Position numbers and translations under genes: made by a program. Positions 5,234 to 6,651 of a DNA stretch of 6,651 bases are shown here, in pieces. Position 1 is the stretch's first letter; the number at the start of each line of letters is the position of its first letter. Below the pieces are notes generated by a model. That model ran no database searches. It saw only the letters and a list, made by a program, of their open reading frames with translations, and was not told the DNA's origin. Source of the DNA: Clostridiales bacterium (GTDB taxonomy: Bacteria > Bacillota > Clostridia > Oscillospirales > Oscillospiraceae); contig JAJBTD010000205.1 of the NCBI GenBank assembly GCA_020861055.1, positions 1-6,651 of the forward strand, read 5' to 3'.

Positions 5234-5467
5234 TCAGTCGTCCATGATCTCCACAGAGACTCTGGTGCCCCTCCGCTGGGCCAGGGAGCGCACGATGGTG
5301 CGCAGCTCCTTGGCGATCCGGCCCTGACGGCCGATGACCTTGCCCATATCCTCCGGAGCGACCCGCAGTTCCAGGACCACCTCGCCGTCGCAGCTGACCT
5401 CGTTGACCTGGACGGCGTCCGGGTTGTCCACAAGGTTTTTGGCGACGTAAGCCAAGAGTTCTTTCAT
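5234..5467 (-). CDS. khpA: KH-domain RNA-binding protein KhpA (YlqC family)
   Basis: A 77-residue single KH-domain protein. KhpA proteins bind RNA, usually together with KhpB (EloR/Jag), and in streptococci they influence cell elongation and division; the role here is inferred from the family. Seen in the sequence: VLELRVAPEDMGKVIGRQGR (31-50), with the RNA-binding GxxG loop as GRQG (46-49), followed by the helix IAKELRTIVRSLA (51-63). The N-terminal MKELLAYVAKNLVDNPDAV is typical of the family. The start ATG at 5467 has AGGAG (5480-5476) 8 bases upstream. The open frame runs on to 5545, but that part overlaps rpsP and lacks family similarity. It lies 22 bases after rpsP, the standard order in Firmicutes, and its stop is followed by the internal terminator. 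Confidence 0.93.
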   Translation of the reverse strand: MKELLAYVAKNLVDNPDAVQVNEVSCDGEVVLELRVAPEDMGKVIGRQGRIAKELRTIVRSLAQRRGTRVSVEIMDD

Positions 5468-5489
5468 GAATGTTGCTCCTCTCAGGGGA

Positions 5490-5729
5490 TCACAGCACGC
5501 CGGCGTTCTTGAACAGACGCTTGACGGTGTCAGTGGGCTGAGCACCGGTCTTGATCCAGGCCTGAGCGCGCTCCGCGTCCACCTTGACCTCGGCGGGCTC
5601 CTTCAGGGGATCATAGGTGCCCAGCTGCTCGATGAAACGACCGTCACGGGGATAGCGGGAATCCGCCACCACAATACGATAGAAGGGAGCCTTCTTTGCG
5701 CCCATGCGGCGCAGTCTGATTTTAACCAT
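5490..5729 (-). CDS. rpsP: 30S ribosomal protein bS16
   Basis: A 79-residue ribosomal protein of the 30S body, needed for 16S folding during assembly. It begins with the family signature MVKIRLRRMGAKKAPFYRIV (1-20), followed by ADSRYPRDGRFIEQLGTYDP (22-41). The C-terminus, DTVKRLFKNAGV, is also characteristic. Length is normal for the Firmicute protein (about 80-90). GGAGGTGA (5744-5737) lies 7 bases upstream of the ATG. The gene sits between ffh and khpA as in most Firmicutes, so it is expected to be co-transcribed with both. The 59-base gap from ffh contains small inverted repeats. Confidence 0.97.
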   Translation of the reverse strand: MVKIRLRRMGAKKAPFYRIVVADSRYPRDGRFIEQLGTYDPLKEPAEVKVDAERAQAWIKTGAQPTDTVKRLFKNAGVL

Positions 5730-5771
5730 TTATCATTCACCTCCAAATGAATTCATCTTGATTTATGAATA

Positions 5772-5785
5772 ACGCCGTAGGGCGT
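5772..5785 (-). repeat. small hairpin in the ffh-rpsP gap
   Basis: ACGCC and GGCGT (5772-5776 with 5781-5785) enclose a 4-base loop right after the ffh stop codon. On the - strand, TATTCATAAATC follows, too poor in T for a confident terminator. It may be an RNA processing or stability element. The 10-base palindrome ATGAATTCAT (5747-5756) follows, next to the rpsP Shine-Dalgarno. Confidence 0.35.
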
Positions 5786-5788
5786 GAT

Positions 5789-6651
5789 TCAGCGCTTTTT
5801 CTTCTTCCGCTTGTTGCTTTTCCGCTGCCGCTTGGGGCCAGCGGTGCGCATCTGGCCGATGGCCTGCATGGTTTCCGGATCGTCCATTCCGGGCATCCCC
5901 TTCATCTGCTGGAGCAGCTTGCGCATTCCCTTAGGTACCTTGCCCCCGGACATCTGCTTGGTGAGCTTCTGCATCGTCTCATACTGCTGGATGAGCTTAT
6001 TCACGTCGGAGACCTGCACGCCTGCGCCTGCGGCAATCCGCTTCCGGCGGCTGGCGTTGAGGATGGAGGGAGTCTCCCGCTCCTTGGGAGTCATGGAGAG
6101 GATGATAGCCTGGAGCCGGTCCAGCTCCCGTTCGTCCAGCTTGGACTCGTCGATCTGGGCGGCGTTGACACCGGGCATCATGCCCAGGATGTCCTTCATG
6201 GAGCCGAGCTTGCGCACCTCCAGCAGCTGATCGTAGTAATCCTGGAGGGTGAATCGGTTCTTCCGGATGCGCTCCTCCATCTCCAGCGCTTTCTTCTCGT
6301 CCAAGCTGTTCTGGGCCTTTTCGATGAGGGAGAGCACGTCGCCCATGCCCAGGATACGGCTGGCCATCCGGTCGGGGTAGAACACCTCTACGGCGTCCAG
6401 CTTCTCGCCCACGCCCACGAACTTGATAGGCTTTCCGGTGGTGGCCTTGATGGAGAGGGCAGCGCCGCCCCGGGCGTCGCCGTCCAGCTTGGTGAGCATG
6501 ACGCCGGTGAGGTCTAACGCCTGGTCAAAGGAAACGGCGGCGTTCACCGCATCCTGGCCGATCATGGCGTCCACCACCAGCAGAATCTCGTCCGGCTGTA
6601 CTGCCGCCTTGATGTTTTGCAGCTCCGCCATCAGCTTTTCGTCTATATGGA
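5789..6651 (-). CDS. ffh: signal recognition particle protein Ffh (SRP54), N-terminal part outside the window
   Basis: The C-terminal 286 residues of the SRP GTPase, which binds 4.5S/6S SRP RNA and signal sequences and delivers ribosomes to FtsY at the membrane. The frame is open to the window edge, where HIDEKLMAELQNIK marks the end of the G3 region. The G domain continues with VVDAMIGQDAVN, the G4 motif LTKLDGDARGG (visible residues 52-62) and FVGVGEK (77-83). The M domain follows, with the SRP-RNA binding motif ASRRKRIAAGAGVQVSDVNK and a methionine-rich stretch (LLQQMKGMPGM, ETMQAIGQM) that lines the signal-peptide groove. The tail is strongly basic and ends in KKKKR. The ATG at 6631 is internal, not the start. 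It is probably the first or an early gene of the operon; its promoter is not visible. Confidence 0.96.
   Translation of the reverse strand, partial: HIDEKLMAELQNIKAAVQPDEILLVVDAMIGQDAVNAAVSFDQALDLTGVMLTKLDGDARGGAALSIKATTGKPIKFVGVGEKLDAVEVFYPDRMASRILGMGDVLSLIEKAQNSLDEKKALEMEERIRKNRFTLQDYYDQLLEVRKLGSMKDILGMMPGVNAAQIDESKLDERELDRLQAIILSMTPKERETPSILNASRRKRIAAGAGVQVSDVNKLIQQYETMQKLTKQMSGGKVPKGMRKLLQQMKGMPGMDDPETMQAIGQMRTAGPKRQRKSNKRKKKKR

Noticed and set aside
5468..5545. 26-codon extension of khpA into rpsP
   Set aside because: It overlaps the rpsP 3' end; the ATG at 5467 has a good Shine-Dalgarno and matches the usual KhpA N-terminus.
5765..6517. 250-codon + strand open frame opposite ffh
   Set aside because: His/Leu-rich antisense shadow of the Ffh M and G domains, with no ribosome binding site and no motif.
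1..6651. Search for CRISPR arrays, insertion sequences, tRNA/rRNA genes, toxin-antitoxin or phage genes
   Set aside because: No regularly spaced repeats, transposase motifs, tRNA-like cloverleafs or phage proteins were visible; the genes are core housekeeping or metabolic.

Overview
The window looks like chromosomal DNA from a GC-rich, endospore-lineage member of the Clostridia, probably an Oscillospiraceae/Flavonifractor-type gut anaerobe. The evidence is a SigH-type sporulation sigma factor, strong AGGAGG-type ribosome binding sites, sigma-A-like promoters, Rho-independent terminators and the Firmicute-style ffh-rpsP-khpA-rimM-trmD gene block. The genus-level guess rests on composition and protein flavour only. 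I see no mobile elements, CRISPR arrays, tRNAs or rRNAs.

Left part, + strand (1-3880): sigH (132-716) is followed by a small double zinc-ribbon protein of unknown function (790-1068), which ends at a strong hairpin terminator. A 430-base non-coding stretch follows and is the most interesting part of the window. It holds an extended -10 promoter, a cre-like (CcpA) operator overlapping the -35 box, and a yybP-ykoY family manganese riboswitch with a fully readable transcription-attenuation platform. The riboswitch leads into a GDT1/TMEM165/UPF0016-family membrane protein (1499-2182), so the RNA predicts that this gene is a manganese exporter. A stand-alone xylulokinase gene (2312-3799) follows with its own promoter, and a long hairpin (3854-3879) closes the convergent junction.

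Right part, - strand (3892-6651): reading right to left, the order is ffh (SRP GTPase, truncated by the window edge), rpsP (ribosomal protein bS16), khpA (KH-domain RNA-binding protein), rimM (16S processing factor) and trmD (tRNA m1G37 methyltransferase). This is a conserved translation and protein-export operon. rimM and trmD are translationally coupled by a TGATG overlap. An intrinsic terminator lies between khpA and rimM, and rplS, the usual partner after trmD, is absent.

I do not see an undescribed multi-gene system. The points most worth following up are the riboswitch with its antiterminator/terminator logic, the cre-like site on its promoter, and the internal terminator of the ffh-trmD operon.
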